DNA from: Actinomycetota bacterium
Lineage (GTDB): Bacteria > Actinomycetota > UBA4738 > HRBIN12
Reading direction: 5' to 3'
Assembly: GCA_005884925.1 (NCBI GenBank)
Contig: VAYU01000026.1
Span: forward strand, 1 to 64,000
DNA: 64,000 bases
In this document: in pieces, positions 9,236 through 17,749 of the stretch
How positions within the stretch are numbered: the stretch's first letter is position 1
Layout: each line of letters begins with the position of its first letter
The notes under the pieces: model-generated
The model's input: only the letters and a program-made list of their open reading frames with translations
Told to the model about the DNA's origin: nothing
Databases searched by the model: none
Translations under genes and position numbers: made by a program

Positions 9236-9619
9236 TTACCTATGTGCTTGCGCCTGGGCGTCCTTGAGGCAGAGGCTGACGTAGGGCAGGGCCTTCACCC
9301 TTGCCTTCTCGATCGGCTTCCCGCATCGCTCGCAGATCCCGTAGGTGCCGGCATCGATCCTGGAGAGCGCCCGGTCGATCTTCTGCAGGAGGTCGCGCAC
9401 GTTCTGCTCGATCGAGAGGTCCTTCTCGCGTTCGAACGTGGCCGTTCCGGCGTCCGCGGACTCATCGTCGAGGCCGACGTCTCCGGAGAGGTCGGACTGC
9501 GTCGTCGCGAACGACGTGTCTTCGATCGTGGTCAGCTGCTCATCGAGCTCCGCCCGCTCGTTGAGCAGGCGAGCCTTCAGATCGGCGATCTCGCTCGCGC
9601 TGAGCTTGCCGTTCGCCAT
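9236..9619 (-). CDS. TraR/DksA-like zinc finger protein with an incomplete fourth ligand
   Basis: A 127-residue protein. The first part (residues 5-60) is a predicted coiled coil rich in Leu and Glu; the C-terminus has the DksA-type finger 'GICERCGKPIEKARVKALPY' followed by 'LCLKD'. The usual pattern is CxxC and then CxxC, but the last Cys is Asp here, so zinc binding would rest on three Cys plus Asp, or be lost. Such proteins bind RNA polymerase through the secondary channel in proteobacteria; the role in actinobacteria is less clear. The lspA-adjacent place is shared by many actinobacteria. It is the first gene of its leftward unit. Confidence 0.85.
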   Translation of the reverse strand: MANGKLSASEIADLKARLLNERAELDEQLTTIEDTSFATTQSDLSGDVGLDDESADAGTATFEREKDLSIEQNVRDLLQKIDRALSRIDAGTYGICERCGKPIEKARVKALPYVSLCLKDAQAQAHR

Positions 9620-9796
9620 GGCGGCGAAGGGTAGCAGAAGAGCGCATATCCACCCTGTTCCCGCAGGTCAGGCCGCGGATTCGAGGGCGTCACACGCCAT
9701 GGTTCGGGACCTCGCTTCCGCCTCCGATCCGAACGCTCGTTCGAGGGATGCCAGGGTGCTTCACGAGGGCGCGGACGTGTAGCATCGCCGATACCG
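9620..9796. other. intergenic gap, nothing clear recognised
   Basis: This gap lies between the divergent TraR/DksA-like gene and the ileS leader. It must hold both promoters. A TAGCAT at 9780-9785 could be the -10 of the ileS leader, but I found no -35 at a normal distance, so no promoter is called. Confidence 0.4.
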
Positions 9797-9797
9797 G

Positions 9798-10084
9798 CGT
9801 TGACGGGAACGAGTAGCCGGGTCGGTGCGGTACGAGCGAGCCGGGAGGGTGGGAGCCGGCGCCGCGCCCCCGGTGAACATCCTCCCCGAGCCCCTGCCCG
9901 AACCGGGCGCGGACGGACCGCGTTCCGCAGTAGACGCAGGCGGGACCGCCCGTGATCGCGGGAGGCCGTGTTCGCGGCCGGAGAGCGGCGGGAGCCCGCG
10001 AGGGCCCGGCAACGCGAGGTGGTACCGCGGGGCACGCGCCTCGTCCTCGCACCGAGGACGAGGCGTTTCGTGTGTACGGAGGAG
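9798..10084 (+). ncRNA. T-box riboswitch leader of ileS, specifier AUC (Ile)
   Basis: The leader senses uncharged tRNA-Ile. Stem I has the AGTA S-turn element (in GAACGAGTAG, about 9808-9817). Opposite it is the specifier loop GTGAACATC, with the isoleucine codon ATC at 9879-9881. The CCGGG/CCCGG helix lies between them. The T-box itself is AGGTGGTACCGCGG at 10017-10030 and contains the TGG that pairs with the tRNA NCCA end. A perfect 13-bp hairpin follows at 10037-10065, and the GGAGGAG ribosome site is at 10078-10084. Actinobacterial ileS T-boxes usually act on translation; here the strong hairpin and the following TTTCG leave transcriptional control possible. The left boundary is approximate. 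Confidence 0.88.
10037..10065 (+). terminator. hairpin after the T-box, putative regulatory terminator or sequestrator
   Basis: A perfect 13-bp inverted repeat (cgcctcgtcctcg and its complement) with a 3-base loop, directly after the T-box sequence and 12 bases before the ileS ribosome site. It is followed by only three T's, so as an intrinsic terminator it is weak in U's. In the uncharged-tRNA state the T-box bulge would compete with its 5' arm. Confidence 0.6.
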
Positions 10085-10089
10085 TCGAC

Positions 10090-13000
10090 ATGCCGTTCGA
10101 ACCCGTGGATCCGAAGGTGAGCTTCCCCCACCTCGAGGAGCGCATCCTCGCGTTCTGGAAGGACGCCGACGTCTTCCATCGATCGCTCGCCGCGCGGGAG
10201 GGCGCACCGCGATGGGTCTTCTACGAGGGGCCGCCGACCGCGAATGCCCAGCCCGGGATCCATCACGTCGAGCCGCGCACCTTCAAGGATGTGTTCCCGC
10301 GGTTCAAGACGATGACGGGCCACTACGTGGAGCGCAAGGGTGGCTGGGACTGTCACGGCCTGCCGGTCGAGATCGAGGTGGAGAAGGAGATCGGCACGAC
10401 CGGCAAGAAGGACATCGAGGCGTTCGGCATCGCCGAGTTCAACCGGCTCTGCCGTGAGTCCGTCCAGCGATACGTCGACGCCTTCGAGGGCCTCACGGAG
10501 CGGATCGGCTTCTGGATCGACACCGAGCAGGCCTACTGGACGATGCACACCCCGTACATCGAGTCGGTCTGGTGGTCGTTGAAGCAGCTCCATGCCCGTG
10601 GGCTCCTCGTCGAGGACCATAAGGTCACGGCCTACTGCCCACGGTGCGGCACGGCGCTCTCGGACGCCGAGGTGGCCCAGGGCTACGAGACGGTCACCGA
10701 TCCGAGCATCTTCGTCCGGTTCCCCATCGTCGAAGCCGACGACCCCGCGCTCGTTGGGTCGTCGCTGCTCGTCTGGACGACGACGCCCTGGACCCTTCCC
10801 GCGAACGAAGGGGCGGCCGTCGATGCGTCCGCCTCGTATCAGCTCGTCGAGCGGAACGGCGAACGACTGATCGTCGGGGAGCCGGTCCGCGACGCCGCCC
10901 TCGGCGAGGCAGGCGTGACCGTCCGGACCCTCTCCGGTGCCGACCTGGTCGGCGTGCGCTACGAGCCGCCGTACGCGAACGTGGGAGGCGCGCACACGGT
11001 CGTCGCCGGGACGTTCGTCTCGATGGAAGAGGGCACCGGGATCGTCCACATGGCCCCCGCGTTCGGAGCGGAGGATCTCGCCGTCGGTAGAGCCCAGGGG
11101 TGGCCGGTCTTCAAGCCCGTGGGCGACGACGGGCGATTCACGGACCTCGCTCCCCCGTTCGTTCGAGGGATCTTCGTGAAGGACGCGGATCCCTTGATCA
11201 TCGAGGACCTCCGCGATCGCGGCGTGCTCTTCGCCTCCGCGACCCTCGAGCACGCGTACCCGTTCTGCTGGCGTTGCCACACCCCCTTGCTCTATTACGC
11301 GCGCACCGGTTGGTACATCCGCACCACACAGGTCAAGGATCGGCTGCTCGAGGTCAACGACTCGGTGCGGTGGTACCCGTCGCACATCCAGCATGGTCGG
11401 TACGGCAACTGGCTGGAGAACAACGTCGACTGGGCCCTGTCACGCGAGCGCTACTGGGGGACCCCTCTGCCGATCTGGCGATGTGAACGCCGCCACGAGC
11501 GGGCGGTCGGGTCGCTTACCGAGCTGAGCGAGCTCGCGGAGCGGGACCTGACCGGCCTCGATCCGCACAAGCCTGGCATCGACGACGTGATGTTCGACTG
11601 TCCCGAATGCGGGGAGCGCGCCCAGCGCGTCCCCGAAGTCATCGACACGTGGTACGACTCGGGGGCGATGCCGTTCGCGCAATGGGGGTATCACCCCGAG
11701 CTGGGGCGTGGCATCGAGCAGTTCGAACGGAACTTCCCGGCCGACTTCATCTCCGAGGCCATCGACCAGACGCGTGGCTGGTTCTACACGTTGATGGCCG
11801 AGGGCGTCCTGCACTTCGACGCGGGCGTGTACCGCAACGTCGTGTGTCTCGGGCTGATCCTCGACGCCGAAGGCCGGAAGATGTCGAAGTCGTTCGGTAA
11901 CAGCATCGATCCGTTCGAGGTCCTCGATCGTCACGGCGCCGACACGCTTCGCTGGTTCCTCCTCACGAACGGATCGCCGTGGGCGGATCGTCGCGTCTCG
12001 TTCGAGGCCTTCGACGAGATCGTTCGCCAGTTCCTGTTGACCCTCTGGAACGTCTACTCGTTCTTCGTCACGTATGCCAACGCGAACGGGTTCGATCCGG
12101 CATCCTCCGGCGCCCCACCGGTCGATCGACGCGCCGTGATGGACCGTTGGGTGCTCTCGCAGCTGGCGGACGCCGTGCGCGAGGCGCGGGAGCGCCTCGA
12201 CACGTACGACGCGACCGGAGCCGGCCGACGGATCCAGTCCTTCGTGAGCGACCTCTCCAACTGGTACGTCCGTAGAACGAGACGCCGCTTCTGGAACCCG
12301 GGCGGCGTGGCGGGCGCCGACGCGGAGGCCGCGGCGCAGACCTTGCACCACGGCCTGGTGACGGTCGCCACCCTCCTGGCGCCGTTCGTTCCGTTCGTCG
12401 CAGAGGAGCTGTGGCGGAACCTGGCCGCGGGCCGGGGTGGCATGCCCGACTCGGTGCACCTCGCCGACTATCCGACCGTCGACGATGCGGACGTGGATCC
12501 TGCCCTCGACCGGTCGATGGCGCTCGCCCGCGCCGTCGTCGAGCTGGGTCGACGGATCCGCGTCGAGACGAAGACGAAGACGCGCCAGCCGCTGCACGAG
12601 GCGGTCGTGCACATCCCGGGGCGCGACGCCGAGCTCGATGGGCTGTTGGACGTCATCGCCGACGAGCTCAACGTCCGCGCGGTCAGGTTCGCCGACACCG
12701 AGTCGTTCGGGGCATGGCGGGCGAAGCCCAACTACAAGCTGCTCGGACCGGCGCTCGGCGGACGCGTGCAGGCAGTGGCCGATGCGTTGGAGCGCGACGA
12801 TGGCTCGCTCGCGGGGCGGTTGGCCGCGGGCGAGACCACGGAGCTCACGCTCGGAGACGGATCTTCGGTGACCCTCGAGCCCGAGCAGGTCGATCTCGCG
12901 CAGGAGGTGATGTCGGGCTGGGGGGTGGCGAGCGAGAGCGGCGTCACGGTTGCGCTCGAGCTCGAGATCTCCGCCGAGCTGCGACGCGAAGGGATCGCGC

Positions 13001-13242
13001 GTGACCTGATGCGGGCGATCCAGGACCTGCGCAAGGCAGCGGGGCTGCACGTGAGCGATCGGATCGTGGTGGGGGTCGAGGCGAGCGGGTCGGTCGCCGA
13101 GGCGCTCGAGACCCATCGCGATGAGATCGCCGCCGAGACCCTCGCGGTCGAGCTCCTGATCGGCGCGGTCGAGAACGCGATGATCCGCGAGGTCACGGAG
13201 ATCGATGAGGAGACGGCGACCGTGAGCCTCAGGAAGGCGTGA
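10090..13242 (+). CDS. ileS: isoleucyl-tRNA synthetase, IleS2-like with GXHH signature motif
   Basis: Charges tRNA-Ile with isoleucine. 1050 residues, with the class I catalytic domain, the CP1 editing domain (about residues 190-410), 'GRKMSKSFGN' (KMSKS) and an anticodon-binding C-terminal region. The first signature motif, normally HXGH, reads 'QPGIHHV', that is GXHH with positions one and three swapped. This variant is described in some IleS2 enzymes and is linked to very high mupirocin resistance. The ATG at 10090 has GGAGGAG five bases upstream; the frame is open further up only because it runs through the T-box leader. The gene stands alone and converges on divIVA. Confidence 0.96.
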   Translation: MPFEPVDPKVSFPHLEERILAFWKDADVFHRSLAAREGAPRWVFYEGPPTANAQPGIHHVEPRTFKDVFPRFKTMTGHYVERKGGWDCHGLPVEIEVEKEIGTTGKKDIEAFGIAEFNRLCRESVQRYVDAFEGLTERIGFWIDTEQAYWTMHTPYIESVWWSLKQLHARGLLVEDHKVTAYCPRCGTALSDAEVAQGYETVTDPSIFVRFPIVEADDPALVGSSLLVWTTTPWTLPANEGAAVDASASYQLVERNGERLIVGEPVRDAALGEAGVTVRTLSGADLVGVRYEPPYANVGGAHTVVAGTFVSMEEGTGIVHMAPAFGAEDLAVGRAQGWPVFKPVGDDGRFTDLAPPFVRGIFVKDADPLIIEDLRDRGVLFASATLEHAYPFCWRCHTPLLYYARTGWYIRTTQVKDRLLEVNDSVRWYPSHIQHGRYGNWLENNVDWALSRERYWGTPLPIWRCERRHERAVGSLTELSELAERDLTGLDPHKPGIDDVMFDCPECGERAQRVPEVIDTWYDSGAMPFAQWGYHPELGRGIEQFERNFPADFISEAIDQTRGWFYTLMAEGVLHFDAGVYRNVVCLGLILDAEGRKMSKSFGNSIDPFEVLDRHGADTLRWFLLTNGSPWADRRVSFEAFDEIVRQFLLTLWNVYSFFVTYANANGFDPASSGAPPVDRRAVMDRWVLSQLADAVREARERLDTYDATGAGRRIQSFVSDLSNWYVRRTRRRFWNPGGVAGADAEAAAQTLHHGLVTVATLLAPFVPFVAEELWRNLAAGRGGMPDSVHLADYPTVDDADVDPALDRSMALARAVVELGRRIRVETKTKTRQPLHEAVVHIPGRDAELDGLLDVIADELNVRAVRFADTESFGAWRAKPNYKLLGPALGGRVQAVADALERDDGSLAGRLAAGETTELTLGDGSSVTLEPEQVDLAQEVMSGWGVASESGVTVALELEISAELRREGIARDLMRAIQDLRKAAGLHVSDRIVVGVEASGSVAEALETHRDEIAAETLAVELLIGAVENAMIREVTEIDEETATVSLRKA

Positions 13243-13263
13243 ACGCGCGCGGTATCGCGCCGC

Positions 13264-14010
13264 TCACTCTTCCTCGCCCCAGAAGAGCTCTCGCAGCGAC
13301 GGGTCACCGTCGCTGCGATCGCTGGCTCGTCCCCTCGTGGTCGGCCGGGTCTGGGCGAGCTCGCCGTGCTCCTTCGCAGCGGGAAGGCTCTGCGTCGCCT
13401 CCGCATCCCCGACCTCAACGATCGGACCTTCGTCGGGCTCGCTGTCCTCGACCTCGGGCGGGGGTGGCGGCTCGTGCTCCACCGGCTCCGTCGCAGCGAC
13501 CGGCGCGTCTGCATCCGTGGTCGATGCCGACGAGGCGTCGGGTCGCCGCGCGCTGCGCGCCATGCCCTTGACCGTCTGCGCATGACCCTGGACGAGGCCG
13601 GCGAGGCTCTCGAGGAAGGCTCGCTCCTGCGCCAGGAACGCCTTGACGGCTGCCCGATCGCTCTCCGAGGCGATGGCAGGGGCGGTGGACAGCGAGGCGC
13701 GGGCGCGCGCTTCGGTGTCGATCCTGGCCGCCTCATCGCGCGCACGTTGGATGATCTCGTCGGCTTGCCGAGCGACGTCGTCCAGGTCGGGAGAGCCCAC
13801 GACCGGGCTCGCCCCCTCCTGTCGGCGGAGACGCGCGTTCTCTTCCGTCAAGCCCGAGACGACCTCGGTCAGCCTGTCCAGGAACTCGTCGACATCCCGC
13901 ATCCGGTAGCCCCCGAACCGCGAGACCCGGAACTCCTTCTGCTGGATGTCGAGTGGCGTGATCGTGGAGCCCGCTGCCGAGCGGACCTCATCTGCGGATC
14001 CCTTCGTCAT
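13264..14010 (-). CDS. divIVA: DivIVA/Wag31-type polar growth and septum protein
   Basis: 248 residues. The N-terminal DivIVA domain has 'ITPLDIQQKEFRVSRFGGY' and 'MRDVDEFLDRL', the membrane-binding part, followed by a first coiled coil ('VVSGLTEENARLRRQE'), a linker and a second helical region. The tail from about residue 150 is acidic, rich in Pro and Glu and of low complexity. DivIVA recognises curved membrane and organises polar wall growth in actinobacteria. It is the last gene of the division cluster, 19 bases after yggT, and converges on ileS with a 21-base gap that holds no clear terminator. Confidence 0.93.
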   Translation of the reverse strand: MTKGSADEVRSAAGSTITPLDIQQKEFRVSRFGGYRMRDVDEFLDRLTEVVSGLTEENARLRRQEGASPVVGSPDLDDVARQADEIIQRARDEAARIDTEARARASLSTAPAIASESDRAAVKAFLAQERAFLESLAGLVQGHAQTVKGMARSARRPDASSASTTDADAPVAATEPVEHEPPPPPEVEDSEPDEGPIVEVGDAEATQSLPAAKEHGELAQTRPTTRGRASDRSDGDPSLRELFWGEEE

Positions 14011-14029
14011 GTCATCCTCTCGATACCCA

Positions 14030-14287
14030 TCAGCAGAACGCGTAACGCAACACGAAGATAATCACGAAAGCAACGATGACGGAGATATCGAACATGCCCG
14101 CGGGGGGGATGATCCTCCTGAGCGGGCGGAGTGCCGGCTCGGTCACGTCGTACAGGAGATCCCACGCGGTGCGACCCGGCCCGACGATCGGGCGGCGCAC
14201 ACCGAAGAACTCCAGCCACGACACCACCACGCGCGCCAGCAGCAGCAGCGTGGCAACCCAGAGCGCGATGCAGATGAGCCCCGTCAT
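14030..14287 (-). CDS. YggT family membrane protein
   Basis: 85 residues with two predicted membrane helices (about 2-24 and 64-84) around the conserved 'DVTEPALRPLRRIIPP' loop, which is the YggT hallmark. The family is linked to division-site and membrane functions by its constant place between sepF and divIVA; its precise activity is unknown. Same operon as sepF, 66 bases downstream. Confidence 0.93.
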   Translation of the reverse strand: MTGLICIALWVATLLLLARVVVSWLEFFGVRRPIVGPGRTAWDLLYDVTEPALRPLRRIIPPAGMFDISVIVAFVIIFVLRYAFC

Positions 14288-14353
14288 CGAGCGGGAAGGC
14301 TAGCAGCAGAACTGGGCCGGGCCGCTCGGCGGCCCTCGGCTTGTCCTCGGTGC

Positions 14354-14821
14354 TCAGAACTGGTTGTAGAACATGCCGCCGGCGATCTTCTCGCGTTCCT
14401 CCGCCGACACCTCGACGTTCGCCGGGGTCAGGAGGTAGACGCGGTTGGCCACCAGCTCGATCTTCCCGTCGAGGCCGTACACGAGTCCCGACGCGAAGTC
14501 GACGAGCCGCCGTGCGATCGGATCCTCGGTGCTCTGGAGGTTCATGATCACGGCCGTGCCCTCTTTGAAACGGTCTGCGACGTCGCGAGCCTCGTTGAAT
14601 CGCCTGGGCTCCGACTTGTGGATCGCCGACGGACCGGCGGCCGTCCTCGGAGCTGCGATCGTCCGGACGATGCCCTCGGATCCCGCCGGCATGTCACGGA
14701 CCGGTTGGGGACGCATCTGACGCACGGGCGCGGGTTGCGCGTCGGAGTACTCGTCGACGAAGTCCTCTTCATCCTCGACCAACCCCAGGTAGTTGAGGGT
14801 CTTCTTCCACACGCCGGCCAT
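14354..14821 (-). CDS. sepF: SepF, membrane anchor for FtsZ
   Basis: 155 residues. A short amphipathic N-terminus ('MAGVWKKTLNYLGL') should bind the membrane. An acidic, Pro-rich linker leads to the conserved C-terminal SepF domain: 'PRRFNEARDVADRFKEG', 'VIMNLQ', 'RRLVDFASGLVYGLDGKIE'. In actinobacteria without FtsA, SepF is the essential membrane tether of FtsZ, which agrees with the absence of ftsA here. It lies 16 bases after yggS. Confidence 0.96.
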   Translation of the reverse strand: MAGVWKKTLNYLGLVEDEEDFVDEYSDAQPAPVRQMRPQPVRDMPAGSEGIVRTIAAPRTAAGPSAIHKSEPRRFNEARDVADRFKEGTAVIMNLQSTEDPIARRLVDFASGLVYGLDGKIELVANRVYLLTPANVEVSAEEREKIAGGMFYNQF

Positions 14822-14837
14822 CCCCTTGTCCTCCCGC

Positions 14838-15557
14838 TCACGGCGCGGGTCGTTCCCGTGTGCCCGATACGGCTCGGGGACCGAACAACGCCGTTCCGAT
14901 GCGCACCATCGTAGCGCCTTCCTCGATGGCGACCTCGTAATCCAACGACATCCCCATCGAGAGTTCCAGCACGTCGGGGGAGGTTCTTCGGATCCGATCC
15001 CGGAGCTCTCGGAGCCGGACGAACCACGGCCGGGCCTCCTCCGCGGTCGGAGTGAGCGGGGGGATCGTCATCAGCCCTCGGAGGCGGAGGCCTTCGAGGG
15101 CGGCGACGAGGTCGGCCGTGAGGGGGGCGCGCTCGGGCGGAACGCCCGAGCGCGACCCCGTGAAGTCCACCTCGATCAGCACATCGAGGACGCGTCCGGA
15201 ACGGGCCGCACGCCCGGCGAGCCGGCGTGCGGCCCGTTCCCCGCCGACGGTCTGCACGACGTCGGCCGCGTCGGCCACCCGATGCGCCGTGCCCGCCTGG
15301 AGCGCCCCGATGTAGTGCCAACGCACGTGGAGTTCCGGGAGCGCTGCTTGCGACGAACGGAGCTCCCGGACGTAGTTGTGCCCGATCGATCGGACCCCGG
15401 CTTCCGCGACCCAGGCGATGGGCTCGGGCGGGACCGTCTTCGCGGCGGCGACGAGCTCGATGGTGGCGGGATCGCGACCGGCGCGCTCCGCCGCGCCCCG
15501 GATCGCCTCCTGGATCGCGCGGACGTTGGCCGTGACCTCGGCGCGGGACGCTGACAT
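14838..15557 (-). CDS. yggS: YggS/PROSC family PLP-binding protein
   Basis: 239 residues, an alanine-racemase-like TIM barrel involved in pyridoxal phosphate homeostasis. The PLP Lys is in 'ELVAAAKTVPPE', and 'RWHYIGALQ' and 'LSMGMSLDYEVAIEEGATMVRIGTALFG' are typical. The usual 'GEN' motif reads 'GHN' ('SIGHNYVRE'), a mild deviation. I chose the ATG at 15557 ('MSASRAEV') over an upstream start at 15599, which would begin in a hairpin. In most relatives pgeF (yfiH) sits between ftsZ and yggS; here it is missing. Confidence 0.92.
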   Translation of the reverse strand: MSASRAEVTANVRAIQEAIRGAAERAGRDPATIELVAAAKTVPPEPIAWVAEAGVRSIGHNYVRELRSSQAALPELHVRWHYIGALQAGTAHRVADAADVVQTVGGERAARRLAGRAARSGRVLDVLIEVDFTGSRSGVPPERAPLTADLVAALEGLRLRGLMTIPPLTPTAEEARPWFVRLRELRDRIRRTSPDVLELSMGMSLDYEVAIEEGATMVRIGTALFGPRAVSGTRERPAP

Positions 15558-15597
15558 GTGCCGGAGCATAGAGAGGGGGCGAGGACGGCTCCGGGCC

Positions 15598-15622
15598 AAG
15601 AGGCGGGGGAAGGGCGCCTCTT
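15598..15622. terminator. weak hairpin between ftsZ and yggS
   Basis: An 8-bp inverted repeat (aagaggcg and cgcctctt) with a 9-base G-rich loop in the 123-base gap after ftsZ. There is no T-run on either strand, so it may slow or attenuate transcription rather than end it. Confidence 0.3.
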
Positions 15623-15680
15623 CGCTCGAGCCTCCCCGCCCCCACTCGCGCGCGGGGCCGCGCGAGGCGGCGGGTTGCCG

Positions 15681-16829
15681 CTAACTCTTGAGGAAGTCCG
15701 GGATGTCCAGATCCTCCTCGGCGTCGAAGGAGACCGACGCGGGCGCGTCCTCGGTGGCGAACACGTCCGCGTCGTCGTCCTGCAGGAGCGACGGGAGCGC
15801 GGCGTCCTCACGCCCGCCAGTCCTCACGGGCTCCTCGAGGAGCCGCGACAACCGGCTCTCGAACCGGTTGTCGCCGGCCGGGCTGATCTTGTCGAACCCG
15901 GCCGCGACGACGGTCACGCGCACCTCTTCGCCGAGGGCATCGTCGACGACCGCGCCGAAGATGATGTTGGCGTCCGGATGGGCGACACGGGTGATAGCGT
16001 CGGCCGCCGCGTTGACCTCGTGCAAGGTGAGATCCGTGGGGCCGGCGATCGAGAGCAGGACGCCCTTGGCACCGTCGATCGATGACTCGAGCAGCGGGCT
16101 CGAGATGGCGGACTTCGCGGCCTCGGTCGCCCGATCCGCGCCCGACCCGATCCCGATCCCCATGAGCGCCGACCCCGCGCCGGACATCACCGACTTGACG
16201 TCGGCGAAATCGAGGTTGATGAGACCGGGGGTCGTGATCAACGACGTGATCCCGTCGACACCTTGATAGAGCACCTGGTCGGCCATGCGGAAAGCTTCGA
16301 TCATCGGCATGTTGGGATCGGCCACCTGAAGCAGCCGGTCGTTCGGGACGACGATCAGGGTGTCGACTGCCTTCTTGAGCTCCGTGATGCCGACGTCCGC
16401 CTGGGTCGCGCGCTTGCGTCCCTCGAACCCGAAGGGCCGCGTCACGACGCCGATCGTGAGCGCGCCGAGGTTCCGAGCGATCTCGGCGACGATCGGCGCG
16501 CCGCCGGTGCCGGTCCCACCGCCTTCACCGGCGGTGATGAAGACCATGTCCGCACCCTTGAGGATCTCCTCGATCTCGTCGCCGTGTTCGTTGGACGCTC
16601 GCTGTCCGACATCCGCGTCGGAGCCTGCGCCGAGGCCGCGGGTCGTCTCGCGGCCGATGTCGAGCTTCACCTCTGCATCGGACATCAGGAGCGTCTGGGC
16701 ATCGGTGTTGACGGCGATGAACTCGACGCCCCGGAGGCCTGCCTCGATCATCCGGTTCACCGCGTTCACGCCGCCGCCGCCGATCCCTACGACCTTGATG
16801 ACCGCGAGGTAGTTCTGGGGAGCGTCCAT
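15681..16829 (-). CDS. ftsZ: cell division GTPase FtsZ
   Basis: Tubulin-like GTPase that forms the Z-ring. 382 residues with '[17 protein letters not shown]', the tubulin signature '[12 protein letters not shown]', 'NDRLL' and the T7 loop '[11 protein letters not shown]', then an acidic linker and the C-terminal peptide 'LDIPDFLKS' that binds SepF and others. I favour the ATG at 16829: the GGAGG ribosome site ends 10 bases before it, whereas the upstream ATG at 16838 is only one base from that site. A 194-base gap separates it from ftsQ, which suggests its own promoter. Confidence 0.98.
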   Translation of the reverse strand: MDAPQNYLAVIKVVGIGGGGVNAVNRMIEAGLRGVEFIAVNTDAQTLLMSDAEVKLDIGRETTRGLGAGSDADVGQRASNEHGDEIEEILKGADMVFITAGEGGGTGTGGAPIVAEIARNLGALTIGVVTRPFGFEGRKRATQADVGITELKKAVDTLIVVPNDRLLQVADPNMPMIEAFRMADQVLYQGVDGITSLITTPGLINLDFADVKSVMSGAGSALMGIGIGSGADRATEAAKSAISSPLLESSIDGAKGVLLSIAGPTDLTLHEVNAAADAITRVAHPDANIIFGAVVDDALGEEVRVTVVAAGFDKISPAGDNRFESRLSRLLEEPVRTGGREDAALPSLLQDDDADVFATEDAPASVSFDAEEDLDIPDFLKS

Positions 16830-16899
16830 CTGTCTCATTCCTCCGAGTGAGCGAGCACTCTCCTACCTGGGGAAACGCCGTTCGTCATCCAACAGACCT

Positions 16900-16943
16900 A
16901 ACTATCTAGTTGAACGTGATTGTTGACTCCACCTACAGTCAAC
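16900..16943 (-). promoter_or_regulatory. AT-rich ftsZ upstream region with two inverted repeats
   Basis: The ftsQ-ftsZ gap holds two short palindromes: gttgact / agtcaac around 8 bases (16922-16943) and aacta / tagtt around 2 bases (16900-16911). The first includes TTGACT on the minus strand, a possible -35, and the second includes TAGATA, a possible -10, but the two are 28 bases apart, so a standard promoter is not proven. The region is clearly lower in GC than its neighbours and is the best candidate for ftsZ-specific transcription control. Confidence 0.35.
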
Positions 16944-17023
16944 GTCGCGACAGTACTGAAAAGCGCAGGTGCCGTCAAGCGTGCGTCTCTCGCTTAGCTG
17001 CACACCGGAAGAACGCGGATCCG

Positions 17024-17749
17024 TCACGCTGACGGCGTGATGGTCTCGCCGCTCTGCAGCGTCGCGCTCGGAGCCTCCGGGACGGTCAGGTCGATATCCG
17101 CCAGCGCCACGTGCTCGCGCGCGCCCCACGCCAGGACCGAGCGGAGGGCGGCCGCTTTCGCGAACTGATCGCCCGCTCCCCCGTAATGCACGGTGAGCCC
17201 TCCGGCAAGGTCCATCACGAGCGCTCCGGTCGGCTCCGCGATCACGGCGGAAACGCGAGCGCGCACGACCGGGGGCATCGCATCGAGCGCCCCGGCGGCT
17301 GCCGTGCGGTCGTCGTTCGTGAGCTCACCGACGGAGGCCCGGATCTCGGGAAGACCCGCGGTGGCCGCTCCCGGCAGCACGATGCCGTCCCCGGCGATGA
17401 CGGTTGCGTTCGTTCCGACGAGGGCCTGCGCGATCGGCGTTCGCTCCTGCACCGTGATCACGACCGACCCGGGAAGGTGCCGCTCGACCGTCGCGGAGCG
17501 GATCCATGGATCGGCCTCGAGCGCGGTCACGATCGAACCCGCGTCCAGATGGAAGACGTTCGTTCCCGACCCGATGCCCGCACGGGCGACGACCTCGCGG
17601 GGCCGGAGGCTCATCGTCCCCTCCACGCGGATGTCTCGCAGCCGGAACAGCGGCGTGTAGGTCGCCGCCGCGAACCCGGCGAGCAGCAGGACCGGGAGCG
17701 CGACGAGGGCGACGGTCTTCGCCCAACGGGCCGCGTGATCACGCGGCAT
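17024..17749 (-). CDS. ftsQ: cell division protein FtsQ
   Basis: 241 residues: a short cytoplasmic N-terminus with basic residues, one membrane helix (about 11-30), then the POTRA domain ('FRLRDIRVEGTMSLRPREVV') and the FtsQ domain ('VITVQERTPIAQAL'). FtsQ links FtsL to the early divisome on the outer face of the membrane. Its ATG overlaps the murB stop by 11 bases. The stop is followed by the ftsZ promoter gap. Confidence 0.93.
   Translation of the reverse strand: MPRDHAARWAKTVALVALPVLLLAGFAAATYTPLFRLRDIRVEGTMSLRPREVVARAGIGSGTNVFHLDAGSIVTALEADPWIRSATVERHLPGSVVITVQERTPIAQALVGTNATVIAGDGIVLPGAATAGLPEIRASVGELTNDDRTAAAGALDAMPPVVRARVSAVIAEPTGALVMDLAGGLTVHYGGAGDQFAKAAALRSVLAWGAREHVALADIDLTVPEAPSATLQSGETITPSA

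Noticed and set aside
11440..13116. 558-codon minus-strand frame over ileS
   Set aside because: Low-complexity product with no recognisable domain, antisense to a complete IleS.
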